Positions 1 to 8,545 of a DNA stretch of 64,000 bases are shown here, piece after piece. The DNA is from Cyclobacteriaceae bacterium. GTDB lineage: Bacteria; Bacteroidota; Bacteroidia; Cytophagales; Cyclobacteriaceae. The notes beneath the pieces were generated by a model. The model had not been told where the DNA came from and did not search any database. It saw only the letters and a program-made list of their open reading frames with translations. A program made the position numbers and the translations under genes. Numbering within the stretch: the stretch's first letter is position 1; the number at the start of each line of letters is the position of its first letter. The stretch spans positions 124,001 to 188,000 of the forward strand of contig JAHBUD010000003.1 in assembly GCA_019638255.1 (NCBI GenBank), given 5' to 3'.

Positions 1-220
1 GCGTTTTGGAGAGATGGAGGTTTGGGCTATCGAAGCATTCGGTGCCTCACACATTCTTCAAGAAATTCTTACCATCAAATCCGATGATGTTATTGGTCGT
101 GCGAAAGCATACGAATCGATTGTTAAGGGAGAAAATATGCGTAAGCCTAATATCCCTGAATCGTTCAATGTATTGGTGCATGAACTGAGAGGTCTGGCAC
201 TTGAAATTACAATGGACTAA
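1..220 (+). CDS. rpoB: RNA polymerase beta subunit, C-terminal end (partial)
   Basis: This is the last 72 codons of the beta subunit of RNA polymerase; the rest lies upstream of the window. Reading frame 2 opens with RFGEMEVWAIEAFGA and continues with LQEILTIKSDD and SIVKGEN, the strongly conserved C-terminal clamp segment of RpoB, and ends with VHELRGLALEI before TAA. In this region RpoB packs against the N-terminus of RpoC, which is encoded 91 bp downstream in the usual rpoB-rpoC order. Only the 5' truncation by the window edge is abnormal. Confidence 0.97.
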   Translation, partial: RFGEMEVWAIEAFGASHILQEILTIKSDDVIGRAKAYESIVKGENMRKPNIPESFNVLVHELRGLALEITMD

Positions 221-278
221 AAAGTCAATAGTCCATGGAATTCAGATCATGGACTATCGACTATCGACCATTGACTTT
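221..278. repeat. Heptamer-based imperfect inverted repeat between rpoB and rpoC
   Basis: The rpoB-rpoC gap contains AAGTCAATAGTCCATG near 222-237 and an opposed copy at 248-278 reading CATGGACTATC, GACTATC, GACCATT, GACTTT. The right arm is an imperfect tandem array of 7-nt units (GACTATC-like), and the arms could pair into a long hairpin. It looks like a short dispersed repeat rather than a terminator, because no T-run follows and rpoC must be transcribed through it. Confidence 0.6.
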
Positions 279-311
279 AAATAATTATTAAACTGAAAAA
301 AAGCACACAGC

Positions 312-3300
312 ATGTCTTTCAGAAAAAATAAAAAATTCAACAGCGACTTTTCAAAGATTACCATCAGCCTGGCTTCTCCAGAATCTATTCTGGAAAGTTC
401 ACACGGTGAGGTAACCCAGCCCGAAACCATCAACTACAGAACCTACAAGCCTGAAATGGGTGGTTTGTTTTGCGAGCGGATTTTTGGCCCGGTAAAAGAT
501 TGGGAATGTCACTGTGGAAAATATAAGCGCATTCGCTACAAAGGTATAATCTGCGACCGTTGTGGAGTTGAAGTTACCGAGAAGAAGGTAAGGCGTGAGC
601 GTATGGGGCATATCGAACTGGTAGTGCCTGTTGCACACATTTGGTATTTCCGTTCACTCCCTAACAAGATTGGTTATTTGCTAGGCTTGGCTACTAAAAA
701 GCTCGATCAGATTATTTATTACGAGCGCTTTGTAGTTATTCAACCGGGTGTAAAAGAAGAAGATGGTATCAATAGAATGGATTTCCTCACCGAGGAAGAA
801 TACCTGGATATCGTAGATAAACTCCCTCGCGAAAATCAGTTGCTGGATGACAATGATCCTAAGAAATTCATTGCCAAGATGGGTGCTGAGGCATTGGAGA
901 TGCTTCTTTCCCGTCTTGATCTGGACACACTTTCATATGATCTACGCCACCAGGCAGCAACCGATACTTCTCAGCAGCGTAAAGCAGAAGCATTGAAACG
1001 GTTGAAAGTAGTAGAGGCTTTCCGTGATGCCAATACACGTGTTGAAAACCGTCCGGATTGGATGGTAATTAAGATGGTTCCGGTAATTCCGCCTGAGTTG
1101 CGTCCGCTTGTGCCGTTGGATGGTGGTCGTTTTGCGACTTCGGATTTGAATGACTTGTACAGACGAGTGATTATTCGTAATAATCGTCTGAAGCGTTTGA
1201 TCGATATTAAAGCACCTGAAGTGATTTTGCGTAACGAAAAGCGAATGCTTCAGGAAGCTGTTGACTCCTTGTTCGACAATTCACGTAAGGTGAATGCCGT
1301 ACGTGCCGATGGAAACCGTGCGTTGAAATCGTTGAGCGATATGCTTAAAGGTAAACAAGGCCGCTTCCGTCAAAACCTGTTGGGTAAGCGTGTTGACTAT
1401 TCAGGCCGTTCCGTTATCGTGGTTGGTCCTGAGTTAAAATTGCATGAGTGTGGTCTTCCAAAGGATATGGCGGCTGAGTTATTTAAGCCATTCATTATCC
1501 GAAAGCTAATTGAAAGAGGAATTGTAAAGACAGTTAAGTCTGCGAAGAAAATTGTTGATCGCAAAGATCCTGTGATCTGGGATATTTTGGAAAACGTATT
1601 GAAAGGACATCCAGTCCTTTTGAACCGTGCCCCAACGCTTCACAGGTTAGGTATTCAGGCTTTCCAGCCTAAGCTTATTGAAGGAAAAGCCATTCAGTTG
1701 CACCCGCTCGTGTGTACAGCGTTTAACGCTGACTTCGATGGCGACCAAATGGCTGTTCACGTTCCGCTAGGACAGGAAGCAATTCTGGAAGCATCAATCT
1801 TGATGTTGTCATCGCACAATATCTTAAACCCTGCTAACGGAGCTCCGATCACGGTTCCGTCACAGGACATGGTGTTGGGCTTGTACTACCTTACGAAAGG
1901 AAGAAAGGGCACACCTGAACATCCTGTTAAAGGAGAGGGCAGGAGATTTTTCTCTTCTGAAGAAGTAATCATAGCCTACAACGAAGGTAAACTCGTTAAG
2001 CACGCCAATATCAAAGTGCGTGTTAAAGTTAGAGATAAGAATACCGGTGAGTTTAGTTACCAGGTTATCGATACTGTTGTTGGTCGGGTGTTATTCAATC
2101 AATACGTTCCTGAAGAGGTAGGTTTTGTTGATGAGTTGCTCACCAAGAAAAAACTTCAAACCATCATCGCTGATGTTTATAAAGTTGCTGGTCTTTCGAA
2201 AACCGCAAAGTTTCTTGATGATATCAAGGAGCTAGGATTTCAAATGGCCTACAAGGGTGGGCTTTCCATGGGATTGAATGACGTGAAGATTCCAGCTGAG
2301 AAGGAAAAGTTTGTATCAGATGCGCAGAAGGAAGTTGATTCGGTATGGAACAACTACATGATGGGTTTGATTACCGATAATGAACGTTACAACCAGGTAA
2401 TTGACATCTGGACTCGAACCAACACCATGCTTACCAATACGCTGATGCGTCAATTGGAAAATGACGATCAGGGATTCAATCCAATCTACATGATGATGCA
2501 CTCAGGTGCTCGTGGTTCGCGTGAACAGGTGCGTCAGCTAGGAGGTATGCGTGGTCTGATGGCCAAGCCGCAAAAGAACCTGGCGGGCTCTGTAGGTTCA
2601 ATTATCGAAAACCCGATCCTTTCAAACTTTAAAGAAGGATTGGATGTGTTGGAATACTTTATTTCTACCCACGGTGCACGTAAAGGTCTTGCCGATACTG
2701 CTTTGAAGACGGCCGATGCTGGTTACCTAACACGTAGGTTGGTAGACGTTGCGCATGATTTGGTTGTAACTGAGAATGATTGTGGAACCTTGCGCGGATT
2801 GCGTGTAACAGCCTTGAAAGATAACGAAGATATTGTTGAACCTTTATCTGAACGTATACTCGGTCGGGTAACAGTACACGATATTTACGATCCACTCACA
2901 GAAAAATTGATATGCCCTGCTAACGCAGAGATTACGGACGAAATTGCGAAACTGATTGAAGAGACTAACATTGAAGAAGTTGAAATCAGATCGGTATTGA
3001 CCTGTGAGTCTAAAATGGGCGCATGCTCGAAATGCTACGGTCGAAACCTGGCAACCGGCAAAATGGCTGAGGTAGGTGAGGCTGTAGGTGTTATCGCTGC
3101 GCAATCTATTGGCGAGCCAGGTACACAGCTTACACTGCGTACATTCCACGTGGGTGGTACTGCTTCCAACATTGCTGTTGACGCTAATATCAAAGCTAAG
3201 TTTCCAGGCGTAGTAGAGTTTGAAGGAGTGCGTTTTGTTGATACTACCGATCGTGATGGCAACAAAGTTCAGGTGGTTATGGGTCGTACAGGCGAAATCA

Positions 3301-4625
3301 GGATTTTGGATAAAGAGAAAGGACGTGTATTGATATCAAACAACGTTCCTTATGGTTCATTCCTGAAGATTAAAGATGGCCAGTCAGTAGAAAAGGGAGA
3401 TGAACTTTGCTACTGGGATCCCTATAACGCGGTCATACTTTCTGAGTTTGATGGTGAAATTTCTTATGAAGCCATCATTGAAGGTATCACCTACAAGGAA
3501 GAGTCAGATGAGCAAACGGGTCACCGGGAGAAAGTTATCACTGAAACACGTGATAAAACCAAAAACCCTGCGATTATCGTGAGCGGTAAAACTGACTCCA
3601 AGACTTACAATATTCCGGTGGGCGCTCACCTTGCTGTAGATGAAGGTGAAAAGATTAAGGCTGGTCAGGTGCTGGTGAAAATACCGCGTATGATTGGAAA
3701 ATCGCGCGATATTACCGGAGGTCTGCCCCGCGTTACTGAATTGTTTGAAGCAAGGAACCCTTCTAATCCGGCTGTAGTAAGTGAGATTGATGGAGTGGTA
3801 ACCTATGGTGGAATTAAGCGTGGTAATCGTGAAGTGTTTATCGAATCACGTGACGGTGTTCAGAAGCGTTATTTGGTGCCCCTGTCAAAACACATCCTTG
3901 TGCAGGACAATGATTTTGTGAAAGCAGGTCAATCGCTTTCTGATGGTTCAATATCGCCTGGCGACATTCTGGCCATCAAAGGCCCTACTGCCGTGCAGGA
4001 ATATCTGGTGAATGAGATCCAGGAAGTATATCGCTTACAAGGTGTGAAGATCAACGACAAGCACATAGAGGCTATCGTAAGCCAAATGATGCAGAAGGTT
4101 GAAATCATCGATCAGGGAGATACCAATTTCTTGCCCGGTGAATACGTTGATAAATTCTCATTCCGCGAAGAGAATGACAAGATCCTTGATAAGAAGGTAG
4201 TTATTGATGCGGGTGATTCAGAAAAGTTCAAACCCGGCCAGATTGTAACCGGTCGTGAGCTCCGTGATGAGAATTCTTCATTGCGCAGAAAGGATCTTAA
4301 AATTGTAGAGGTGAGAGATGCTTTGGCTGCTGTATCGCGTCCGACATTGCAGGGTATTACCCAGGCATCGTTGAAGACTGAAAGCTGGTTGTCTGCGGCC
4401 TCGTTCCAGGAAACAACCAAGGTACTCAGCGAAGCAGCCATCAGAGGTAAAGCCGATAAGCTGATGGGCATGAAGGAGAATGTGATTGTAGGTCACCTAA
4501 TCCCTGCTGGTACAGGTCAGCGCAGGTTCAATAGTCTGATTGTTACCCATCAGGATGAATACGATGCACTCACCCGTGCACTCGACACAAAAGAGAAAGA
4601 TCGGGAAAAGGAGTTGCAGGATTAA
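312..4625 (+). CDS. rpoC: DNA-directed RNA polymerase subunit beta'
   Basis: Catalytic beta' subunit of RNA polymerase, 1437 residues, a normal length for Bacteroidota. The N-terminal zinc site is visible as C66, C68, C81 and C84 (CHCGKY then CDRCGVEV). The absolutely conserved Mg-binding loop NADFDGDQ lies at residues 472-479, with D474, D476 and D478 chelating the catalytic metal. The second zinc site is C824, C898, C905 and C908. The bridge-helix/trigger-loop region reads IGEPGTQLTLRTFHVGG, and the C-terminus carries the omega-contact region. It is almost certainly co-transcribed with rpoB. The gene ends just before a hairpin terminator at 4635-4667. Start ATG at 312 matches the usual N-terminus. 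Confidence 0.99.
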   Translation: MSFRKNKKFNSDFSKITISLASPESILESSHGEVTQPETINYRTYKPEMGGLFCERIFGPVKDWECHCGKYKRIRYKGIICDRCGVEVTEKKVRRERMGHIELVVPVAHIWYFRSLPNKIGYLLGLATKKLDQIIYYERFVVIQPGVKEEDGINRMDFLTEEEYLDIVDKLPRENQLLDDNDPKKFIAKMGAEALEMLLSRLDLDTLSYDLRHQAATDTSQQRKAEALKRLKVVEAFRDANTRVENRPDWMVIKMVPVIPPELRPLVPLDGGRFATSDLNDLYRRVIIRNNRLKRLIDIKAPEVILRNEKRMLQEAVDSLFDNSRKVNAVRADGNRALKSLSDMLKGKQGRFRQNLLGKRVDYSGRSVIVVGPELKLHECGLPKDMAAELFKPFIIRKLIERGIVKTVKSAKKIVDRKDPVIWDILENVLKGHPVLLNRAPTLHRLGIQAFQPKLIEGKAIQLHPLVCTAFNADFDGDQMAVHVPLGQEAILEASILMLSSHNILNPANGAPITVPSQDMVLGLYYLTKGRKGTPEHPVKGEGRRFFSSEEVIIAYNEGKLVKHANIKVRVKVRDKNTGEFSYQVIDTVVGRVLFNQYVPEEVGFVDELLTKKKLQTIIADVYKVAGLSKTAKFLDDIKELGFQMAYKGGLSMGLNDVKIPAEKEKFVSDAQKEVDSVWNNYMMGLITDNERYNQVIDIWTRTNTMLTNTLMRQLENDDQGFNPIYMMMHSGARGSREQVRQLGGMRGLMAKPQKNLAGSVGSIIENPILSNFKEGLDVLEYFISTHGARKGLADTALKTADAGYLTRRLVDVAHDLVVTENDCGTLRGLRVTALKDNEDIVEPLSERILGRVTVHDIYDPLTEKLICPANAEITDEIAKLIEETNIEEVEIRSVLTCESKMGACSKCYGRNLATGKMAEVGEAVGVIAAQSIGEPGTQLTLRTFHVGGTASNIAVDANIKAKFPGVVEFEGVRFVDTTDRDGNKVQVVMGRTGEIRILDKEKGRVLISNNVPYGSFLKIKDGQSVEKGDELCYWDPYNAVILSEFDGEISYEAIIEGITYKEESDEQTGHREKVITETRDKTKNPAIIVSGKTDSKTYNIPVGAHLAVDEGEKIKAGQVLVKIPRMIGKSRDITGGLPRVTELFEARNPSNPAVVSEIDGVVTYGGIKRGNREVFIESRDGVQKRYLVPLSKHILVQDNDFVKAGQSLSDGSISPGDILAIKGPTAVQEYLVNEIQEVYRLQGVKINDKHIEAIVSQMMQKVEIIDQGDTNFLPGEYVDKFSFREENDKILDKKVVIDAGDSEKFKPGQIVTGRELRDENSSLRRKDLKIVEVRDALAAVSRPTLQGITQASLKTESWLSAASFQETTKVLSEAAIRGKADKLMGMKENVIVGHLIPAGTGQRRFNSLIVTHQDEYDALTRALDTKEKDREKELQD

Positions 4626-4634
4626 TCAAACTTC

Positions 4635-4668
4635 AGGGGTTCAGGGAAAATACCTTGAACCTCTTTTA
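4635..4668 (+). terminator. Rho-independent terminator after rpoC
   Basis: AGGGGTTCA at 4635-4643 pairs with TGAACCTCT at 4656-4664 (one G-U pair) and is followed by a short T-run. It lies 10 bp after the rpoC stop and 18 bp before the next start codon, so it probably separates the rpoBC transcript, at least in part, from the DUF3467 gene. Confidence 0.65.
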
Positions 4669-4685
4669 CAATTTAATGGTGCACT

Positions 4686-5012
4686 ATGGCTGATGACAAA
4701 AAGGACAAACAGGCAGTGAATCAAATTAACATCGAGCTATCGGAGGAGATAGCCGAGGGGATTTATTCCAATCTCGCCATGATTGCACACTCAAACAGTG
4801 AATTTGTTATTGATTTTATCCGACTCATGCCCGGAGTTCCCAAGGCCAGGGTTAAATCAAGGGTGATCATTACCCCAGAGCATGCCAAGCGCTTGCTGGC
4901 AGCCCTTAAGGATAATATTGAAAAATATGAGAACGCTTTTGGGCCAATCAAGCAAACTCCAGATATGCCAAAATTTCCAATGAATTTTGGTGGAGCAATT
5001 GGGGAGGCATAG
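4686..5012 (+). CDS. DUF3467 family protein
   Basis: A 108-residue cytoplasmic protein of the DUF3467 family, recognisable from INIELSEEIAEGIYSNLA, the SEFVIDFIRLMPG motif, and ITPEHAKRLLAALKDNI. There are no membrane segments or cysteines. The family is small, mostly alpha/beta, and biochemically uncharacterised; in Bacteroidota it commonly sits immediately after rpoC, as here. That position suggests a role linked to transcription or translation, but this is guilt by association only. The gene starts 60 bp after rpoC across a hairpin terminator, so it depends on read-through or on a weak promoter of its own. Confidence 0.9.
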   Translation: MADDKKDKQAVNQINIELSEEIAEGIYSNLAMIAHSNSEFVIDFIRLMPGVPKARVKSRVIITPEHAKRLLAALKDNIEKYENAFGPIKQTPDMPKFPMNFGGAIGEA

Positions 5013-5076
5013 CCTGAAATCCCCCCAAACAGCTCAAAAACCCACAAACCAGCCTCAAAAATCTTTTCTAAAGGGC

Positions 5077-5108
5077 TTTGTATCCTTTCTTTCTTTATAA
5101 TACCTTTG
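5077..5108 (+). promoter_or_regulatory. Bacteroidota promoter of the str operon
   Basis: A -33 TTTG at 5077-5080 and a -7 TACCTTTG at 5101-5108 are separated by 20 nt, a perfect match to the Bacteroidota primary sigma consensus TTTG-N19/21-TAnnTTTG. Transcription would start close to 5112 and give a leader of about 37 nt before rpsL. Confidence 0.8.
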
Positions 5109-5113
5109 CAGTC

Positions 5114-5130
5114 CTAATTTTTAGGAGGTT
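5114..5130 (+). promoter_or_regulatory. rpsL leader hairpin containing AGGAGG
   Basis: TCCTAA (5114-5119) can pair with TTAGGA (5123-5128) over a 3-nt loop at the very 5' end of the predicted str mRNA. The right arm overlaps AGGAGG at 5125-5130, a perfect anti-SD complement. This is unusual in a phylum that rarely uses Shine-Dalgarno pairing, and it lies 18 nt from the ATG, farther than normal. A regulatory rather than ordinary initiation role is inferred. Confidence 0.45.
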
Positions 5131-5148
5131 TATAATAAACTGATATAA

Positions 5149-5556
5149 ATGCCGACCATTCAACAACTTGTACGAAAAGGCAGAAAAAAATTGACTTCAA
5201 AGTCAAAATCACCTGCCCTTGATTCATGCCCTCAGCGCAGGGGTGTTTGTACCCGGGTGTACACAACAACGCCTAAGAAGCCTAACTCAGCGATGCGAAA
5301 AGTAGCCAGGGTTCGCTTAACCAACCAAAAAGAGGTTAACGCTTATATACCAGGCGAAGGCCACAATCTTCAGGAGCACTCAATCGTGCTGATTCGTGGT
5401 GGCAGGGTAAAAGATCTTCCCGGTGTTCGTTACCACATCGTTCGCGGTGCATTGGATACAGCGGGTGTTAATGGTCGTCTGCAAAGTCGTTCCAAGTATG
5501 GTGCTAAACGTCCTAAAGCTGGTGCTGCTGCTCCTGCTAAGGGCGCTAAAAAATAA
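5149..5556 (+). CDS. rpsL: 30S ribosomal protein S12
   Basis: Ribosomal protein uS12, 135 residues, part of the decoding centre of the small subunit. The conserved TTPKKPNSAMRKVARVRL segment, where streptomycin-resistance lysine changes occur in other bacteria, is present and wild-type in appearance, as is the PGEGHNLQEHSIVLIRGGRVKDLPG segment region that contacts helix 44. The C-terminus is extended by an Ala/Lys-rich tail (RPKAGAAAPAKGAKK), common in Bacteroidota. It is the first gene of the str operon, 12 bp ahead of rpsG, and is driven by the promoter at 5077-5108. Confidence 0.98.
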   Translation: MPTIQQLVRKGRKKLTSKSKSPALDSCPQRRGVCTRVYTTTPKKPNSAMRKVARVRLTNQKEVNAYIPGEGHNLQEHSIVLIRGGRVKDLPGVRYHIVRGALDTAGVNGRLQSRSKYGAKRPKAGAAAPAKGAKK

Positions 5557-5568
5557 TTCAATAAGCTC

Positions 5569-6036
5569 ATGAGAAAGTCAAAACCTAAAAAAAGATATCT
5601 TCTACCCGATCCGAAGTTCCAGGATACACTGGTAACCAAGTTCGTTAACTATTTAATGGAAGACGGCAAAAAGAGCTTATCGTATGGCATTTTTTACGAT
5701 GCCATTGAGTTAGTAGAAAAGAAGACTAGTGAGAGTGGACTTGAAGTTTGGAAGCGTGCTATGAACAACCTTATGCCTTCCGTTGAGGTTAAGAGCCGCA
5801 GGGTGGGTGGAGCTACCTTTCAGGTTCCTGTTGAAATCAGACCTGAGCGTAAAATCAACCTTAGCATTAAGTGGCTCATTGATTACTCCCGTATGCGTGG
5901 TGAAAAAACCATGATGGATAAATTAGCAGGTGAAATTATTGCAGCATCGAAAGGTGAAGGTGCAGCCATTAAAAAGAAAGACGATACACACCGCATGGCC
6001 GAGGCTAACAAGGCCTTTTCACATTTCCGTTTTTAA
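5569..6036 (+). CDS. rpsG: 30S ribosomal protein S7
   Basis: Ribosomal protein uS7, 155 residues, which nucleates assembly of the 30S head and contacts the E-site tRNA. It shows the family core: RKSKPKKRYLLPDPKF at the N-terminus, VTKFVNYLMEDGKKSLSYG, and the rRNA-binding hairpin VEVKSRRVGGATFQVPVE, ending with HRMAEANKAFSHFRF. It is the second gene of the str operon, with 12 bp to rpsL and 18 bp to fusA. Length is normal for the family. Confidence 0.98.
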   Translation: MRKSKPKKRYLLPDPKFQDTLVTKFVNYLMEDGKKSLSYGIFYDAIELVEKKTSESGLEVWKRAMNNLMPSVEVKSRRVGGATFQVPVEIRPERKINLSIKWLIDYSRMRGEKTMMDKLAGEIIAASKGEGAAIKKKDDTHRMAEANKAFSHFRF

Positions 6037-6054
6037 TCGAGGGCAGGATAACGC

Positions 6055-8160
6055 ATGGCAAGAGATCTCAAATACACGCGAAACATTGGTATAGCGGCTC
6101 ACATTGACGCAGGAAAAACCACTACTACAGAACGAATTCTGTATTATGCTGGTGTGAACCATAAAATTGGTGAAGTGCATGACGGTGCTGCAACAATGGA
6201 CTGGATGGCGCAGGAGCAGGAGCGTGGTATTACCATTACATCTGCAGCAACCACCGTTTATTGGAATTATAATAGCAACAAGTACCACGTTAATATTATT
6301 GATACTCCAGGACACGTAGACTTCACTGTTGAAGTAAACCGTTCGCTCAGGGTATTGGATGGACTCGTGTTCTTGTTTAGTGCTGTTGATGGCGTAGAGC
6401 CTCAATCAGAAACTAACTGGCGCCTGGCTGATAATTACAAGGTTGCGCGTATTGGCTTCGTAAACAAAATGGACCGTGCGGGCGCAGATTTTCTTGGCGT
6501 TTGTAAACAAGTGAAAGAGAAGCTTGGTAGCAAAGCAGTTGCTTTACAATTGCCGATTGGTGCTGAAGAAAATTTCAAAGGTGTTGTTGATTTGGTAAAT
6601 AACCGTGGGGTTATCTGGAATGAAGAGGATAAAGGGATGACTTTCACAGTTGTACCTATTCCCGATGACATGGTTGAAGAGGCGAAAGAGTATCGTGAAA
6701 AACTACTGGAAGCCGTAGCTGAATACGATGAGTCATTGATGGAGAAATTCTTCAACGATCCTGAAACGATTACCGAAGCAGAAGTATTGACGGCTCTCCG
6801 TAAAGCTACTATTGATATGGCCATTGTGCCTATGGTTTGTGGATCATCCTTCAAGAATAAGGGTGTGCAAACCATGCTTGATTATGTGATGGAATTACTG
6901 CCTTCACCGCTCGATAAGGACAACATTACCGGCACTAACCCGGACGATGAATCTGAGGTTACCATCAAACCGGATGAAAAGGAGCCATTTACTGCATTAG
7001 CATTTAAAATTGCTACCGATCCGTTTGTTGGTCGCCTGTGCTTCATTCGCGCATACTCAGGTGTATTGGAATCTGGCTCATACATTTACAATACTCGTTC
7101 CAATCAGAAGGAGCGCATTTCACGTGTATTCCAAATGCACGCGAACAAACAAAATCAGATTGAACGCCTTACTGCAGGTGATATTGGTGCCGTAGTAGGT
7201 TTTAAGGATATTAAAACGGGTGATACGCTTTGCGATGAAAAGCGTAAGGTGGTATTGGAATCAATGGTATTCCCTGAGCCCGTTATCGGATATGCCATTG
7301 AGCCTAAGAAGCAGGTGGATGTTGATAAGTTGGGTATGGCCATCTCCAAACTGGTTGAAGAAGATCCTACACTTCGTGTTCACACGGATCAGGAGACTGG
7401 TCAGACCATCCTTCGTGGTATGGGTGAACTTCACCTCGAGATCATTATCGACCGTTTGAAGCGTGAGTTCAAGGTTGAAATTAACCAGGGCGCACCTCAG
7501 GTTGCTTATAAAGAATGGCTTACCAGTTCGGTTGAACATAAAGAAGTTTATAAAAAGCAAACTGGTGGTCGTGGTAAATTTGCCGATATCGTGTTTGAGA
7601 TCGGTCCACGCGAAGACGGTAAGGAAGGTCTTGAATTTGTCAATGACATTGTAGGCGGTGTAATTCCACGTGAATTCATCCAGCCTGTACAAAAAGGTTT
7701 CGAACAGGCCATGGTGAATGGTCCGTTGGCTGGATACCCGATTGACTCGATGAGGGTTCGGTTATTCCACGGTTCTTATCACGATGTTGACTCTGACTCA
7801 TTGTCGTTTGAACTGGCTGCACGTATTGGTTTTAAAGAAGCAGCCCGGAAGTGTAGCCCGCAGTTGTTGGAACCCATCATGAGTGTTGAAGTGTTGACGC
7901 CAGATGAATTTACCGGTTCAGTAACGGGTGATTTGAATAGGAGAAGAGGCGTTATGAAAGGTATGGATAGCCGTGGTGGTGCTCAGGTTATTAAGGCAGA
8001 TGTACCGTTGTCCGAATTATTTGGTTACGTAACCGATTTGAGAACAATTACCTCTGGTCGTGCCTCTGCAACCCTTACGTTTTCACACTATGCACCGGTT
8101 CCGAAAAACCTTGCTGATAAAGTAATTGACGAAGTAAAAGGCGCTGTTGCCGCAAAATAA
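6055..8160 (+). CDS. fusA: Translation elongation factor G
   Basis: Translocation GTPase EF-G, 701 residues. The G1 loop AHIDAGKTTTTERILYY is near residue 17, the switch II/G3 motif DTPGHVDF near residue 83, and NKMDRAGAD (G4) near residue 138. Domains II to V follow, with the domain IV tip sequence REFIQPVQKGFEQAM and the C-terminal TLTFSHYAPVP. Its place between rpsG and rpsJ is the classical str-operon order. It is a single, intact, full-length copy; another fusA paralogue could exist elsewhere, but this one is the operon-encoded housekeeping form. Confidence 0.98.
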   Translation: MARDLKYTRNIGIAAHIDAGKTTTTERILYYAGVNHKIGEVHDGAATMDWMAQEQERGITITSAATTVYWNYNSNKYHVNIIDTPGHVDFTVEVNRSLRVLDGLVFLFSAVDGVEPQSETNWRLADNYKVARIGFVNKMDRAGADFLGVCKQVKEKLGSKAVALQLPIGAEENFKGVVDLVNNRGVIWNEEDKGMTFTVVPIPDDMVEEAKEYREKLLEAVAEYDESLMEKFFNDPETITEAEVLTALRKATIDMAIVPMVCGSSFKNKGVQTMLDYVMELLPSPLDKDNITGTNPDDESEVTIKPDEKEPFTALAFKIATDPFVGRLCFIRAYSGVLESGSYIYNTRSNQKERISRVFQMHANKQNQIERLTAGDIGAVVGFKDIKTGDTLCDEKRKVVLESMVFPEPVIGYAIEPKKQVDVDKLGMAISKLVEEDPTLRVHTDQETGQTILRGMGELHLEIIIDRLKREFKVEINQGAPQVAYKEWLTSSVEHKEVYKKQTGGRGKFADIVFEIGPREDGKEGLEFVNDIVGGVIPREFIQPVQKGFEQAMVNGPLAGYPIDSMRVRLFHGSYHDVDSDSLSFELAARIGFKEAARKCSPQLLEPIMSVEVLTPDEFTGSVTGDLNRRRGVMKGMDSRGGAQVIKADVPLSELFGYVTDLRTITSGRASATLTFSHYAPVPKNLADKVIDEVKGAVAAK

Positions 8161-8182
8161 ATATCTAAAAGACGTTTAGATC

Positions 8183-8488
8183 ATGAATCAGAAAATCAGA
8201 ATCAAACTCAAGTCTTACGACCACAACCTGGTGGATAAGTCATCTGAGAAAATTGTACGTGCCGTTAAGGCGACAGGCGCGGTGGTAAGTGGACCAATTC
8301 CTCTTCCTACTGAGAAAGAAAAGTTTACTGTGCTTCGCTCTCCTCACGTAAATAAAAAGTCGCGTGAGCAATTTCAGCTTTGCACGTATAAGCGCTTGGT
8401 TGATATTTATTCCAACAGCGCAAAAACAGTTGATGCGTTAATGAAGCTTGAACTGCCCAGTGGTGTTGACGTAGAAATAAAAGTATAG
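8183..8488 (+). CDS. rpsJ: 30S ribosomal protein S10
   Basis: Ribosomal protein uS10, 101 residues, a head protein of the small subunit and in other bacteria also a partner of NusB in antitermination. Diagnostic segments are QKIRIKLKSYDHNLVDKS, GPIPLPTEKEKFTVLRSPHVNKKSREQF and LPSGVDVEIKV. It closes the operon here: a hairpin terminator follows 23 bp after the stop and the next gene is on the opposite strand. In many bacteria rpsJ instead leads the S10 operon (rplC, rplD and so on), so the cluster is split at this point. Confidence 0.98.
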   Translation: MNQKIRIKLKSYDHNLVDKSSEKIVRAVKATGAVVSGPIPLPTEKEKFTVLRSPHVNKKSREQFQLCTYKRLVDIYSNSAKTVDALMKLELPSGVDVEIKV

Positions 8489-8511
8489 TTATTGAGATAG
8501 CATTAGTATGA

Positions 8512-8545
8512 AAGCCATTTTCAGATTCTGAGAATGGCTTTTTTA
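8512..8545 (+). terminator. Terminator of the str operon
   Basis: AAGCCATT at 8512-8519 pairs with AATGGCTT at 8533-8540 and is followed by a T-rich run. It sits between two converging genes (rpsJ and the substrate-binding lipoprotein) and partly overlaps the 3' end of the latter. It mainly serves the rightward transcript but could weakly serve the leftward one. Confidence 0.85.

Noticed and set aside
221..278. CRISPR array
   Set aside because: Units are 7 nt, imperfect and contiguous, with no spacers or cas genes.
4112..4496. Minus-strand frames of 72-119 codons within rpoC
   Set aside because: They are shadows of the rpoC reading frame, with no family similarity and no start context.
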